Positions 8,655 through 17,205 of a DNA stretch of 64,000 nt are shown piece after piece. This DNA is from Bog-473 sp963836605 (GTDB lineage: Bacteria; Actinomycetota; Acidimicrobiia; Acidimicrobiales; RAAP-2): NCBI GenBank assembly GCA_963836605.1, contig CAWIKB010000011.1, positions 1 through 64,000 of the forward strand, in the 5' to 3' direction. Every line of letters starts with the position of its first letter. The stretch's first letter is position 1. Position numbers and translations under genes: made by a program. The notes under the pieces were generated by a model. The model searched no databases. It worked only from the letters and a program-made list of their open reading frames with translations, and was not told where the DNA came from.

Positions 8655-9566
8655 ATGGCCGAGGTCCCGCCGCCCCAAGAGGAAATCCTGCTCACACACT
8701 TCATCGTGTCGGACGACGTCGAGCGCTCTCGGCGCTTCTACACCGAAGTCCTCGGGGGCCGGGTGGCCTTCTCCAGCCCCGGCGGGCCGACCAACGTCGC
8801 ACTGTCCAATAGTTGGATCGTCATCAATGCCGGCGGAGGCCCGACCGACGACAAGCCGGACGTCACCCTGGAGGCGCCCGGCGACCCGCATCGGGTGAGC
8901 AGCTTCGTCAACATCCGGGTCAAGGACATCGAGACGGTGTACTCCGAATGGAGCGCGCGGGGTGCTCAGTTCCTGACGCCCCCCAAGCAGCACCAGTACG
9001 AGATCCGTTGCTACATCCGTGATCCCGATGGTCACCTGATCGAAGTGGGGCAGACCACCGACCCGCAGGGGGACTGGGTGCCCGAGCACTGGCCATCGGG
9101 TACGCCCGCCGACGAGCGCTCAACGTCCCCAGAGGGAATCGTGCTGGCCCACTTCATCGTGTCGGACGATGTCGAGCGCTCTCGCCGCTTCTACCGCGAT
9201 GTACTCGGGGGCAGGGATGCGTTCTCCGGACCCGGAGGGCTCGCGTATGTCCAACTCTCGAACAGTTGGATCATCAGCAACGTCGGCGGAGGGCCGACCG
9301 ACGACAAGCCGGAGGTCACCTTGGAGACGCCCGCCGATCCCAACCGGGTCAGCAGTTTCCTCAATATACGAGTGACGGACATACACGCTGTGTACACCGA
9401 ATGGAGCGGGCGCGGTGCGGAATTCCTGACGCCACCGAAGCAGCACCCGTACGAAATCCGTTGTTATATCCGCGATCCCGATGGTCACCTGATCGAAGTC
9501 GGACAAACGACGGACCCGGGGGGAGATTGGTTCCCCGATCAATGGCCGTCGAGTACGTCGGAGTGA
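8655..9566 (+). CDS. Tandem double VOC-domain protein
   Basis: The 303-residue protein consists of two nearly identical VOC domains of about 150 residues. Each starts with HFIVSDDVERSRRFY and ends with EIRCYIRDPDGHLIEVGQTT. The repeat period is about 155 residues, so this is a recent in-frame duplication, and the DNA of the two halves is still visibly alike. The Glu in HLIEVGQ is a typical VOC metal ligand. AGGAGG lies seven bases before ATG 8655. It sits in the run of oxidoreductase genes from 6.6 to 11.5 kb. Confidence 0.88.
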   Translation: MAEVPPPQEEILLTHFIVSDDVERSRRFYTEVLGGRVAFSSPGGPTNVALSNSWIVINAGGGPTDDKPDVTLEAPGDPHRVSSFVNIRVKDIETVYSEWSARGAQFLTPPKQHQYEIRCYIRDPDGHLIEVGQTTDPQGDWVPEHWPSGTPADERSTSPEGIVLAHFIVSDDVERSRRFYRDVLGGRDAFSGPGGLAYVQLSNSWIISNVGGGPTDDKPEVTLETPADPNRVSSFLNIRVTDIHAVYTEWSGRGAEFLTPPKQHPYEIRCYIRDPDGHLIEVGQTTDPGGDWFPDQWPSSTSE

Positions 9567-9594
9567 GCTTCCTGACGGGGCGGAGGTCTCCATC

Positions 9595-10230
9595 ATGACC
9601 ACGGCGATCATCGGCACTGGAGGCATCGGATCGGCCATCGCGCGTCAGCTTGCTGCCGGTGGCGAGACCGTCCAGCTCTCGAGCGCCGACAAGCAGTCAG
9701 CGCGAAAGCTGGCCGCGGCAATCGGCGGAACGGCGGTCGTCGCACTCGACAACCGGAGCGCATTGGAGGGAGCCGATGCCGTCGTCCTTGCGCTGCGGTT
9801 TTCCGTGTTGAAAGACGTCATCGACGAGATCGCCGACACGCTGGGAGACACGTCTCTCGTCGTTCCGAGCAATCCGGTCGGACTGGATGCACAAGGCAAG
9901 GTCGTGCGACTCCTATCGGAAGGGCAATCATCGGGCCAAGTTGTCGCTGGATGGTTGCCGATCGGGACACGCTTTGCGATTGCGTTTGGCACCATGTCGG
10001 CCGATCTCTTCGAGTCCTCCAGCCACCGGGCGCCCGAGCCCGCGGTTCAATTCTACGTAGCCGAGGACGGGCACGGGAGCGCCGAAGTCGAGCACTTGAT
10101 CCGAACGGCGGGCTTTGAGCCGATGAGGATCGGCGGGGTCGAACAGTCGAGCCGACTCGAGGTCGGCGGCGATCTTCACGATCTTGTCGTCGGCTCCGCA
10201 GAGGCGCGATGCCTCGTCGTGGGGGCCTGA
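9595..10230 (+). CDS. NADP oxidoreductase, F420-dependent type (NADPH:F420 reductase-like)
   Basis: The 211-residue protein opens with the Rossmann signature TTAIIGTGGIGSAIARQLAA and continues with ADAVVLALRFSVLKDVIDEI and LVVPSNPVGLD, the layout of the F420-dependent NADP oxidoreductase (Fno-like) family. The length matches that family. Whether it really uses F420 or is a simple NADP-binding dehydrogenase cannot be decided here. GGAGG lies upstream of ATG 9595, and the gene follows the double VOC gene after 28 bases, so it probably belongs to the same transcript. Confidence 0.75.
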   Translation: MTTAIIGTGGIGSAIARQLAAGGETVQLSSADKQSARKLAAAIGGTAVVALDNRSALEGADAVVLALRFSVLKDVIDEIADTLGDTSLVVPSNPVGLDAQGKVVRLLSEGQSSGQVVAGWLPIGTRFAIAFGTMSADLFESSSHRAPEPAVQFYVAEDGHGSAEVEHLIRTAGFEPMRIGGVEQSSRLEVGGDLHDLVVGSAEARCLVVGA

Positions 10231-10286
10231 TTGCCTTGCGGACGTGACCGGGGCCCAGCAAACGAGACCGAATCAGAAGTGATGTC

Positions 10287-10760
10287 ATGAACAGTCGCCT
10301 TCCCGATCCACGCCTGAACCTGATCTACCGCTTGGAAGCGACCGTCGGCGACCCCCAGGACGTCGGCGAGATTTCTGCCGGCCACCGGCGGATTGTTCCA
10401 TTGACCGGCGGGACCTTCAGCGGGCCTGAGCTGCGCGGGACGCTGCTTCCGGGAGCCAGCGCCGATTGGCAGATCATTCTTCCAGATGGCACTGCGCTCG
10501 GCGACGTCCGCTACACACTGGAGACCGAACGCGGAGATCTTCTCTACGTTCAATCAAGAGGTGTGCGCCACGGAAGCACGTTGGTCCTCGAGCGTCTCGG
10601 ACGCGGGGAAGACGTCGACGCAGATGAATACACCTTCCGCACTTCAGTCAAGATCGAGACCGGGACCGACAGCCTCGATTGGCTCAACAAAGGCATATTC
10701 ATCAGTGTCGGAGGTCGGCAGCCCGGAGGTGTGATTTACGAGGTGTATCTCGTCAGATGA
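10287..10760 (+). CDS. DUF3237 (UPF0311) family protein
   Basis: The 157-residue protein matches the DUF3237 pattern: GEISAGHRRIVPLTGGTFSGPELRG near residues 30-55, DGTALGDVRYTLET in the middle and SLDWLNKGIFISVGGRQPGG near the end, where the WLN and the G-x-R segment are typical. The function of the family is unknown; it is a small beta-barrel-like protein often found beside catabolic dehydrogenases. Its stop overlaps the ATG of the following SDR gene (ATGA). Confidence 0.8.
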   Translation: MNSRLPDPRLNLIYRLEATVGDPQDVGEISAGHRRIVPLTGGTFSGPELRGTLLPGASADWQIILPDGTALGDVRYTLETERGDLLYVQSRGVRHGSTLVLERLGRGEDVDADEYTFRTSVKIETGTDSLDWLNKGIFISVGGRQPGGVIYEVYLVR

Positions 10761-11524
10761 GCCGTTCGTCCGACTCCGGAGAGCTATCGGCGACACCTCG
10801 CGTAGGCGCTTCTAACGCCCCGCGCAAAGTCGTTATCGTCACCGGAGCCTCCCAAGGCATCGGCGCGGGCGTTGCAGAAGGCTTCCGTGGCACCGGATAT
10901 GCGGTCGTGGGCACGTCGCGCTCGATCAGCCCCTCCGACACGTCGGACTTCCTCACGGTGAGAGGTGACATTGCCGAGGCCGAGACCGCACAGATGATCG
11001 TGGAACGGGCGGTCAATCGCTTTGGGCGGATCGACAGCCTGATCAACAACGCGGGGATTTTCATCAGCAAGCCATTCACCGACTACACACTCAAGGACTA
11101 TCTGGCGATTACCTCCGTGAACCTGACTGGGTTCTTCCATATGACCCAGGGCGTCATCCGGCAGATGCTCACTCAGGGTACCGGTGGTCACATAGTCAAC
11201 ATCACGACGAGTCTTGTCGACCACGCGGAGAGCGAGAACCCATCGGCTCTTGTATCGCTTACCAAGGGTGGACTGGCGGCCGTGACGCGCTCACTGGCTA
11301 TCGAGTACGCGTCGCGCGGTGTGCGGTTCAATGCAGTCGCACTCGGAGTTATAGAGAACCCCGTCGACGACCCGGCGTCGTATGAGGGCCTGGCACAGCT
11401 CCATCCGCTGGGCCGAGTTGGCCAAATTAGCGACGTTGTCGAGGGAATCCTCTATCTCGAGCAAGCCTCATTCGTCACGGGAGTTGTCCTGCACATCGAC
11501 GGTGGTCAGTCCGCGGGGAACTGA
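10757..11524 (+). CDS. Short-chain dehydrogenase/reductase (SDR)
   Basis: The 255-residue classical SDR has the TGASQGIG cofactor motif near residue 30, the NNAG motif (SLINNAGIFI), and the C-terminal GGQSAGN. At the usual Ser-Tyr-x3-Lys site the sequence reads ITTSLVDHAESENPSALVSLTKG: the Tyr appears replaced although the Lys remains, so catalysis may be impaired or altered. ATG 10757 overlaps the DUF3237 stop, which indicates translational coupling. It ends the 6.6-11.5 kb run. Confidence 0.85.
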   Translation: MSRSSDSGELSATPRVGASNAPRKVVIVTGASQGIGAGVAEGFRGTGYAVVGTSRSISPSDTSDFLTVRGDIAEAETAQMIVERAVNRFGRIDSLINNAGIFISKPFTDYTLKDYLAITSVNLTGFFHMTQGVIRQMLTQGTGGHIVNITTSLVDHAESENPSALVSLTKGGLAAVTRSLAIEYASRGVRFNAVALGVIENPVDDPASYEGLAQLHPLGRVGQISDVVEGILYLEQASFVTGVVLHIDGGQSAGN

Positions 11525-11752
11525 TTCGCCAACTGACTGGCCTTGCAACCAACCGCGACTTACGCCACGACCTGCGGGTACCGAGAACGTTCCCGACCAC
11601 CCAACTGTCCCGATTCTGCTGCGTGGAGGGTACCCCCCTGGTGCGGTTGGGCGCGGCAACTGTCGCGAGCACGAATCCGAGTCCTCATCGTTGATCGCGA
11701 AGCAAAACAAACCCTTTGGACGCTCTTTCAAACCCACCTCTGACCAGGGGTG

Positions 11753-11773
11753 ATGTTGTGATATCCACAACAT
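11753..11773. promoter_or_regulatory. Inverted repeat upstream of HTH gene
   Basis: ATGTTGTG and its complement CACAACAT flank a five-base spacer, ending 12 bases before ATG 11786. The symmetry and position suggest an operator or a 5' hairpin for the following gene (inference). The rest of 11525-11785 has no gene; it contains two copies of the motif CTTTCAAACCC. Confidence 0.4.
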
Positions 11774-11785
11774 GGGGTGGACCTT

Positions 11786-12268
11786 ATGGGACGGCTTTCA
11801 AACCCTACCGAGACGCTCGAATCTCTGTCTGACCAGGGAGGACGTGATACTCCCCCACTCAGACGAACGACCTCGAAGGCCGCGAAGTGCTCCTCCAATC
11901 CGCACGAAACGGACGATCTGGAAGAAAAGGGACAGCTTTCAAACCCTGTGCAGCGGCGGCTGTCTCCGAGTGTCATCGATGAACTTACGCACCTCTACGA
12001 GGAGGGGGCGTCGATCGACGCGCTCGGACGGCGGTACGGCGTCCACCGGACCACGATCATCGCTCAACTCGATCGGCGAGGCCTTCCCCGCCGCCACGTC
12101 ACCCGGAAAATGACCGACTCATTGGTCGTCCGAGCCGCCGAACGGTACCCCGAGGGGCTGTCGGTCGCCGATGTCGCTGGCGAGTTCGGCGTCCACGCAC
12201 GAACGCTCGCCCGAGAGTTCCGGAGGGCTGGGACTCCCATCCGAGCACGGCGAGGATGGAATCGCTGA
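11786..12268 (+). CDS. Helix-turn-helix protein related to recombinase DNA-binding tails
   Basis: The roughly 160-residue basic protein has two helix-turn-helix stretches. The first (RLSPSVIDELTHLYEEGAS, then ALGRRYGVHRTTI) resembles the Hin-type resolvase C-terminal domain; the second is LSVADVAGEFGVHARTLARE. There is no recombinase catalytic domain. The N-terminus repeats LSNP (GRLSNPTE and GQLSNPVQ), encoded by the same DNA motif CTTTCAAACCC that also lies upstream at 11725. A GTG at 11777 is an alternative start. It is probably a DNA-binding protein, perhaps a mobile-element remnant. Confidence 0.6.
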   Translation: MGRLSNPTETLESLSDQGGRDTPPLRRTTSKAAKCSSNPHETDDLEEKGQLSNPVQRRLSPSVIDELTHLYEEGASIDALGRRYGVHRTTIIAQLDRRGLPRRHVTRKMTDSLVVRAAERYPEGLSVADVAGEFGVHARTLAREFRRAGTPIRARRGWNR

Positions 12269-12439
12269 GATCCCCCTGAACCCACCGTCGCATTCGTCCG
12301 GCATCACCGTCGACACTGTGCACTGAAGTTCTGAATAGATCGCGAGCGGGAGGGCGCGAAGTCGTTGGGAGACAATCGTTCGAACTGATTGCGATGAAAG
12401 GGCCCGTTGGTGCTGAGTTGGAGAGGAACAGCAGCAAGA

Positions 12440-12490
12440 ACTCCACTGCTAGCGACCACTGAATCTCCCCTCGTTTACCACTGAATGTCT
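12440..12490. repeat. Possible insertion-sequence end remnant
   Basis: The 353-bp space between 12268 and 12622 has no convincing gene. It contains a direct repeat of ACCACTGAAT (12454 and 12477) and a related CCACTG at 12442, spaced roughly like the multiple short terminal repeats of IS21-type elements. No transposase remains. The identification is tentative. Confidence 0.25.
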
Positions 12491-12621
12491 TATCTGATTG
12501 CCGCAAAGTGGTTTTGCATCAGATTAGGCGCTGCGGGTGGTGGAGCCCTCCGTCCTGAGCTTTCAGCGAGGTGGGGCCTCCCGTGCCGGCTGATTCCTAG
12601 GACCTCATCGATCGACATCGA

Positions 12622-13887
12622 ATGGTCGCGACAATCCCCGAACTTGCACGGACCAAATATTCGGTCCACACTTTGCGCGTGAACGAACGTGACGAGGAGT
12701 ACGGCGCAGGGTTGGCCGAGCTCATGAATCCTGAGGTGGCGAGGAGCCCGCAACCCATCTATGCGATGTTGCAGGCGTCCTCGCCGGTGTTCCGTCTTGA
12801 CGGTGTCGGTGTGATTGTGAGTTCCCGCGCCGGTGTGGACGATCTCCTGCGTGATCCCGAGCTCTTCTCCTCTGGGGTGTCGGCGCACGACCTCAAGACG
12901 AAACGCCCGTTGATTCCATTACAGATCGATCCCCCGGCCCACCGAAAGTATCGGCGAATACTCGATCGTTACTTCGCCCCGCAACGAATGAAACTGCTGG
13001 AGGATTCGACGACCCGACTGGTCAACGATTTGATCGATCAGTTCATTGACGACGACGAGATCGATTTCTCACAGCAATTTTCCACACCATTTCCCTCGCG
13101 AGTGTTCCTCTCGATCTTCGGGCTCCCGATAGAGGAGCTTCCTCGGTTCTTAAAGATGAAGGATGGTGCGATCCGTCCCGACCAAGTCGTCGGTCACGAG
13201 TTCGGGCATCCGGAAACCGAGGCCTATCAGAAACAGACCGCGGATTCGATTTACGACTACTTCGAGAAGGCGGTTGAGGAACGGCGACAGGGGGAGCGGC
13301 GGGAAGATCTCCTTAGCCACTTTCTGAATGTCGAGAAGGGGGGGGACCGGCTGAGCAACGAGGAGATCCTCGACATGTGCTTCCTCTTCCTCATCGCCGG
13401 TCTCGACACTGTGACCGCGTCGTTGGACTGCTTTTTCGGCTACCTTGCCGAGCATCCGGACGCCCGCCACATGATCGTCAATGAGCCCGGACGTGTCCCT
13501 GCGATGGTCGAGGAGATGCTGCGTTGGGAGACGCCGGTCATGGGATGCGCCCGGGTCGCCACTCGTGCCACACAGATCGGAGGCTTCGCAATTGGCCAGG
13601 GAGAGCAGGTTATGGGGCTTCTGGGCGCGGCGAACGTCGATGAGGGGGAGTTCTCGGAGCCCGAGGTCCTCGTCTGGGATCGGGAGGCCAACCGGCACCT
13701 GGCATTCGGCGGCGGGATCCACCGATGCCTGGGTTCACACCTCGCGCGCCTTGAGCTCCGGGTGGCACTGCGCGAGTGGCACCGCCGCATCCCGGACTAT
13801 CGCATCATGCCCGGGGTGGAGTTGATGTACACCCCGGGCATCCGTACCCTTGAGACCTTTCCGATGCTGCTGGGTGCCGTTAGCTGA
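12622..13887 (+). CDS. Cytochrome P450
   Basis: The 421-residue soluble P450 has all family landmarks: the I-helix FLIAGLDTVTASLD (oxygen-activating AGxDT), the K-helix ExxR in EEMLRWET, and the haem loop FGGGIHRCLGSHLARLEL with the cysteine ligand. The length fits bacterial class I enzymes that need ferredoxin and reductase, neither of which is next to it. ATG 12622 lacks an obvious ribosome site and GTG 12679 is another possibility. The substrate is unknown. It precedes the nitroreductase/NorDQ/AveC group and may act in the same pathway. Its 3' end overlaps the convergent nitroreductase frame by 153 bases. Confidence 0.93.
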   Translation: MVATIPELARTKYSVHTLRVNERDEEYGAGLAELMNPEVARSPQPIYAMLQASSPVFRLDGVGVIVSSRAGVDDLLRDPELFSSGVSAHDLKTKRPLIPLQIDPPAHRKYRRILDRYFAPQRMKLLEDSTTRLVNDLIDQFIDDDEIDFSQQFSTPFPSRVFLSIFGLPIEELPRFLKMKDGAIRPDQVVGHEFGHPETEAYQKQTADSIYDYFEKAVEERRQGERREDLLSHFLNVEKGGDRLSNEEILDMCFLFLIAGLDTVTASLDCFFGYLAEHPDARHMIVNEPGRVPAMVEEMLRWETPVMGCARVATRATQIGGFAIGQGEQVMGLLGAANVDEGEFSEPEVLVWDREANRHLAFGGGIHRCLGSHLARLELRVALREWHRRIPDYRIMPGVELMYTPGIRTLETFPMLLGAVS

Positions 13888-14538
13888 TTCGCAGAACGCC
13901 GTACCGGCCCAGCGGTCGAGAGCGACCACGTCCTTGACCGGCCGCCGGGGTGCGGGCCCGAACCGCGTTCCTCGCCGGAGGCGGGCGACAGGCAGCAGGC
14001 AGGCTTGCACCGCAGTCTCGGGGATGCCGAGCAAAGACCCGACGTCTCCTTCTCGAAGAAGGTGCATGGTAGTCACGCATGTCCCGTAGCCCTTTTCGTG
14101 GAGGGCCAACTGGAAGTTCCAAACAGACGGGTAGATCGACCCGTACAGGGTTGCCCGCTGGAACGAGCCGTCGCCCTCCCCGAAGCTCGGGAGATAGGGC
14201 TCGTAGCCTGGGATTACATGGAGCGGCACCTGGGCGAGGTGTTCCACCAACCATTCGGTCGAGATCATCACCCGGCCGAACTCGTCGTCGTCCAAAGACT
14301 CGCTGATCATCTGTCCGCCCACCATCGACAGGTAGGCAGCCCGGTGGAGGTCGGCGATTGACTGCCTCAGTCCGGCGTCCGCCACGACCACCCAGCGCCA
14401 GGTCTGCTGATTGGATCCGTTGGCGGCCTGGAGCCCGATGCGAGGGCAGTCCCGGACCTCTGCGTAGTCCACGTGAGCGTTGAGGTCGAGCGATCGGCGG
14501 GCCGATCGCGTCGTCGTCAGCAGATGTTCGGTGTCCAC
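13735..14538 (-). CDS. Nitroreductase family protein with anomalous C-terminal tail
   Basis: The first 210 residues match FMN-dependent nitroreductases: TTTRSARRSLDLNAHVDYAE, then GLQAANGSNQQTWRWVVVAD (FMN contact) and LALHEKGYGTCVTTMHL. The usual end is near RRPVKDVVALDRWAG. The frame then continues for about 50 residues into the 3' end of the P450 gene on the other strand, with no family resemblance, so the real stop may have been lost to an indel. The start is GTG 14538. It is divergent from the NorD-like gene, with about 100 bases between them. Confidence 0.8.
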   Translation of the reverse strand: MDTEHLLTTTRSARRSLDLNAHVDYAEVRDCPRIGLQAANGSNQQTWRWVVVADAGLRQSIADLHRAAYLSMVGGQMISESLDDDEFGRVMISTEWLVEHLAQVPLHVIPGYEPYLPSFGEGDGSFQRATLYGSIYPSVWNFQLALHEKGYGTCVTTMHLLREGDVGSLLGIPETAVQACLLPVARLRRGTRFGPAPRRPVKDVVALDRWAGTAFCESANGTQQHRKGLKGTDARGVHQLHPGHDAIVRDAAVPLAQCHPELKAREV

Positions 14539-14639
14539 CTGGTTCAGCTCGCCGGAATCACCGGGGCGAGGCTGCGGACGTGGTCATCACCGCCACTGTA
14601 CCGGCGGCCCAAAAGGGGAACAAATGTTAGGTTTCATTG

Positions 14640-16361
14640 ATGCAGTCATCGCCCGGCGCGCGTCTGGACCAGTTTCGGCTGGTGGCGTCGGCCATCGCCG
14701 GCCAGACCATAGAGGTCACCCTGGCGGATCCGGGGAAACGATCGTGGTGCGACGGGTCGACGGTGTTTCTCGAACCCGGCGCGAGTCCGGCGGAGTGGAT
14801 CCGGATGCTCGCCGTGCAGGCATCACTTGTCTGCTCCGGCAGCCTCGAGCCTGCGATCCTCGCTCAGCTGGTGCATCGTCCTGCGTTGGCTCGGCGCTAC
14901 CTCGCGGTCGAGGGCCACCGTTCGTTGCAGGCCAACGAACACGTGCTGCCGCCCTACATTTCCTCCCTCATTGACGCGGACCGGGTTGGTTCAGTTGCCA
15001 CTGCCGCCGATTCCCTGCGGGTAGCGAGAGGCCGTCTCGGGATCGGTGAACCCCCGTCCGTCTTCGGGATCATTGACGCGCGCCGGACCCTGGCAGCCGG
15101 GCGCGATGCCGCTCCGCTCGGACAGCCCGGGCGGGCCGAGGGCGATCTCGCCGAACTGGAAGAGGAAGAGGACGGAGAGGAGAGCGGTGGTGACCTGCTC
15201 GTGAGTCCCGTCGGAGGAGGTGGAGCCGTTGGGCGACTGCTGCAAAAGATGTTCAGACCCACTCGGCAGCGTGGCGGTGGCGGACCACCACCAAGCGCCG
15301 ACGCACCGACGCACCGAACTTCCATCCACTCGGGGGGCAACACGGATGTCGTGGTCCCCGCCGCCTCGATCGGTGTGGTCGAGGCAATGCCGACCATCGA
15401 TCCGGCGTCAGCGGGCACGGCCTACCCCGAATGGGACGTCACCCGTGGCCGCTACCGTCCGGCGTGGTGCACCGTCGTTGAGGAAGACGCTCGGGTCGAC
15501 AAGGTAGCGACCATGGAGATGCCCAATGTCCTGGGCCTGCGTCGCTCACTGGCTCGCCTCGGCATGGGACTCACCCGTTGCCGCCGGCAGGTGCAAGGCG
15601 ACGACATCGACCTCGACGCTGCGGTCGAGGCTCACGTTGACCATCTGGCCGGCATGTCGCACGGCGATGACGGCTACCTGCAAACTCGCCGCCGCCGGCG
15701 CGATCTCAGTATCCTTATCCTCCTTGACGTCTCCGGCTCAGCGAGCGAGCGAGGTGTCGCCGGCATGCCGGTCCACGAGCACCAGAGGGCCGCGGCAATC
15801 TCCCTGGCAACCGCCCTGAACGATCTTGGCGATCGCGTGGCGCTCTACGGGTTCAACTCCCGCGGTCGCAAGGCGGTGCAGCTGTTTCGGGTGAAGGGAT
15901 TCGACGACCGCCTCGACGTCCAGGCCACCAGGCGACTGGCCAGCCTTGAACCCGCCGCGTACACGCGCCTTGGTGCCGCCATCCGGCACGGCACGACCAT
16001 CTTGGAGCAGCGGAGCGGCACGCCGAGACGCCTGCTCGTGGTGCTCTCCGACGGGTTTGCTTATGACCATGGCTACGAGAACCGATACGGAGAGGCGGAC
16101 GCGCGGCGCTCGTTGACCGAAGCACGACGGCGGGGCATCGGCTGTGTATGCCTGAGCATTGGAACGGGGGCTGAGCCTGCAGCCCTCCGACGGGTCTTCG
16201 GATCCGCGGCGCACGCCATGGTACCGAGCAGCGGATTGTTGCCCAGCGTGATCGCCCCACTCTTCCGATCGGCCCTCCGGTCGGCAGAACGCCAGCAACG
16301 CACGTTCGAACGACAGGCCCGCACCAGGGAACGACGTCAGTTCGCCGAGAAGATGCAGTGA
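14640..16361 (+). CDS. NorD-like VWA-domain protein
   Basis: The 573-residue protein has an N-terminal helical region, a long acidic and Gly/Pro-rich linker (residues 175-225) and a C-terminal von Willebrand A domain. The metal site DVSGSASE (DxSxS) lies near residue 363 and LLVVLSDGFAYD further on. This layout is that of NorD/CbbO-type partners of MoxR ATPases, which together activate or load cofactors into metalloenzymes. ATG 14640 is preferred to TTG 14637. Its end overlaps the NorQ-like GTG start by four bases, the usual coupling for this pair. No nitric oxide reductase or RuBisCO gene is nearby, so the client enzyme is open. Confidence 0.85.
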   Translation: MQSSPGARLDQFRLVASAIAGQTIEVTLADPGKRSWCDGSTVFLEPGASPAEWIRMLAVQASLVCSGSLEPAILAQLVHRPALARRYLAVEGHRSLQANEHVLPPYISSLIDADRVGSVATAADSLRVARGRLGIGEPPSVFGIIDARRTLAAGRDAAPLGQPGRAEGDLAELEEEEDGEESGGDLLVSPVGGGGAVGRLLQKMFRPTRQRGGGGPPPSADAPTHRTSIHSGGNTDVVVPAASIGVVEAMPTIDPASAGTAYPEWDVTRGRYRPAWCTVVEEDARVDKVATMEMPNVLGLRRSLARLGMGLTRCRRQVQGDDIDLDAAVEAHVDHLAGMSHGDDGYLQTRRRRRDLSILILLDVSGSASERGVAGMPVHEHQRAAAISLATALNDLGDRVALYGFNSRGRKAVQLFRVKGFDDRLDVQATRRLASLEPAAYTRLGAAIRHGTTILEQRSGTPRRLLVVLSDGFAYDHGYENRYGEADARRSLTEARRRGIGCVCLSIGTGAEPAALRRVFGSAAHAMVPSSGLLPSVIAPLFRSALRSAERQQRTFERQARTRERRQFAEKMQ

Positions 16362-17152
16362 CGGAAACAAACCGCCCGTTCTATATCCCGGTCGGAGATG
16401 AGGAGCTGGTTTTCAAGGCGGCATACGGACAACAACTGTCGGTCATGCTCAAGGGGCCGACCGGGTGTGGCAAGACCCGCTTTGTGCAGGCCATGGCCCA
16501 CGAGCTGGGCCGGACGCTCATCACGGTGTCGTGCCACGACGACCTCACCACGGCCGACCTGGTCGGCCGCTTTCTTCTGGAGGGCGGCGAGACCCGTTGG
16601 GTCGACGGCCCTTTGACCCGAGCCGTGCGGGAGGGGGCGATCTGCTACCTCGACGAAGTAGTCGAGGCTCGGCAGGACACCACGGTTGTCCTCCACCCGT
16701 TGGCTGACCATCGGCGGCAACTCCCAGTGGAACGGCTCGGGATCGTGCTGGAAGCGGCGCCCGGTTTCTGTCTCGTGGTGTCCTACAACCCCGGATACCA
16801 GAGCGTGCTGAAAGACCTGAAGGATTCCACCCGCCAGCGCATGGTCGCCATCGAATTCGACTTCCCGCCGGCTGACGTGGAAGAGAAGATCGTCGCCCAT
16901 GAGGCGGGCGTCGACGGAGATCTGGCCGCGCAACTGGTGCGATTGGCGCACGCCATCCGGCGTCTGGAGACCACGGGCCTCAGGGAGGTGGCCTCGACCA
17001 GGGTGCTGATTGCCGCCGCTCTGCTCCATCGTGACGGTGTCCCGCTGACTGCCGCGGCGCAGGGCGCCATCGCCGGGTCGCTCACCGATGACCCGTCGGT
17101 CCGCGCCGGCCTGGTCCAATTGATCTCGACCTACCTCGGATCAGGAAGTTGA
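16358..17152 (+). CDS. NorQ/CbbQ-type MoxR AAA+ ATPase
   Basis: The 264-residue protein has Walker A in MLKGPTGCGKTRFVQ, Walker B in GAICYLDEVVEARQD, and sensor-like VVSYNPGYQSVLKDL with TRQRMVAIEF. Length and motif spacing match the CbbQ/NirQ/NorQ subfamily. It starts with GTG inside the last codons of the NorD-like gene (GTGA overlap). Such ATPases form hexameric rings that work with the VWA partner on a metalloenzyme; P450, AveC-like and dehydrogenase genes are the closest candidates for clients in this window. Confidence 0.9.
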   Translation: MTETNRPFYIPVGDEELVFKAAYGQQLSVMLKGPTGCGKTRFVQAMAHELGRTLITVSCHDDLTTADLVGRFLLEGGETRWVDGPLTRAVREGAICYLDEVVEARQDTTVVLHPLADHRRQLPVERLGIVLEAAPGFCLVVSYNPGYQSVLKDLKDSTRQRMVAIEFDFPPADVEEKIVAHEAGVDGDLAAQLVRLAHAIRRLETTGLREVASTRVLIAAALLHRDGVPLTAAAQGAIAGSLTDDPSVRAGLVQLISTYLGSGS

Positions 17153-17205
17153 AAACGGCAGCCGCGTAGTACCATCCGGAACAACTATTAGGTTCAAGGA
17201 GGATC

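Noticed and set aside
14637..17152. Nitric oxide reductase operon
   Set aside because: Only the NorD/NorQ-type accessory genes are present; no NorB or NorC was found, so denitrification cannot be claimed.
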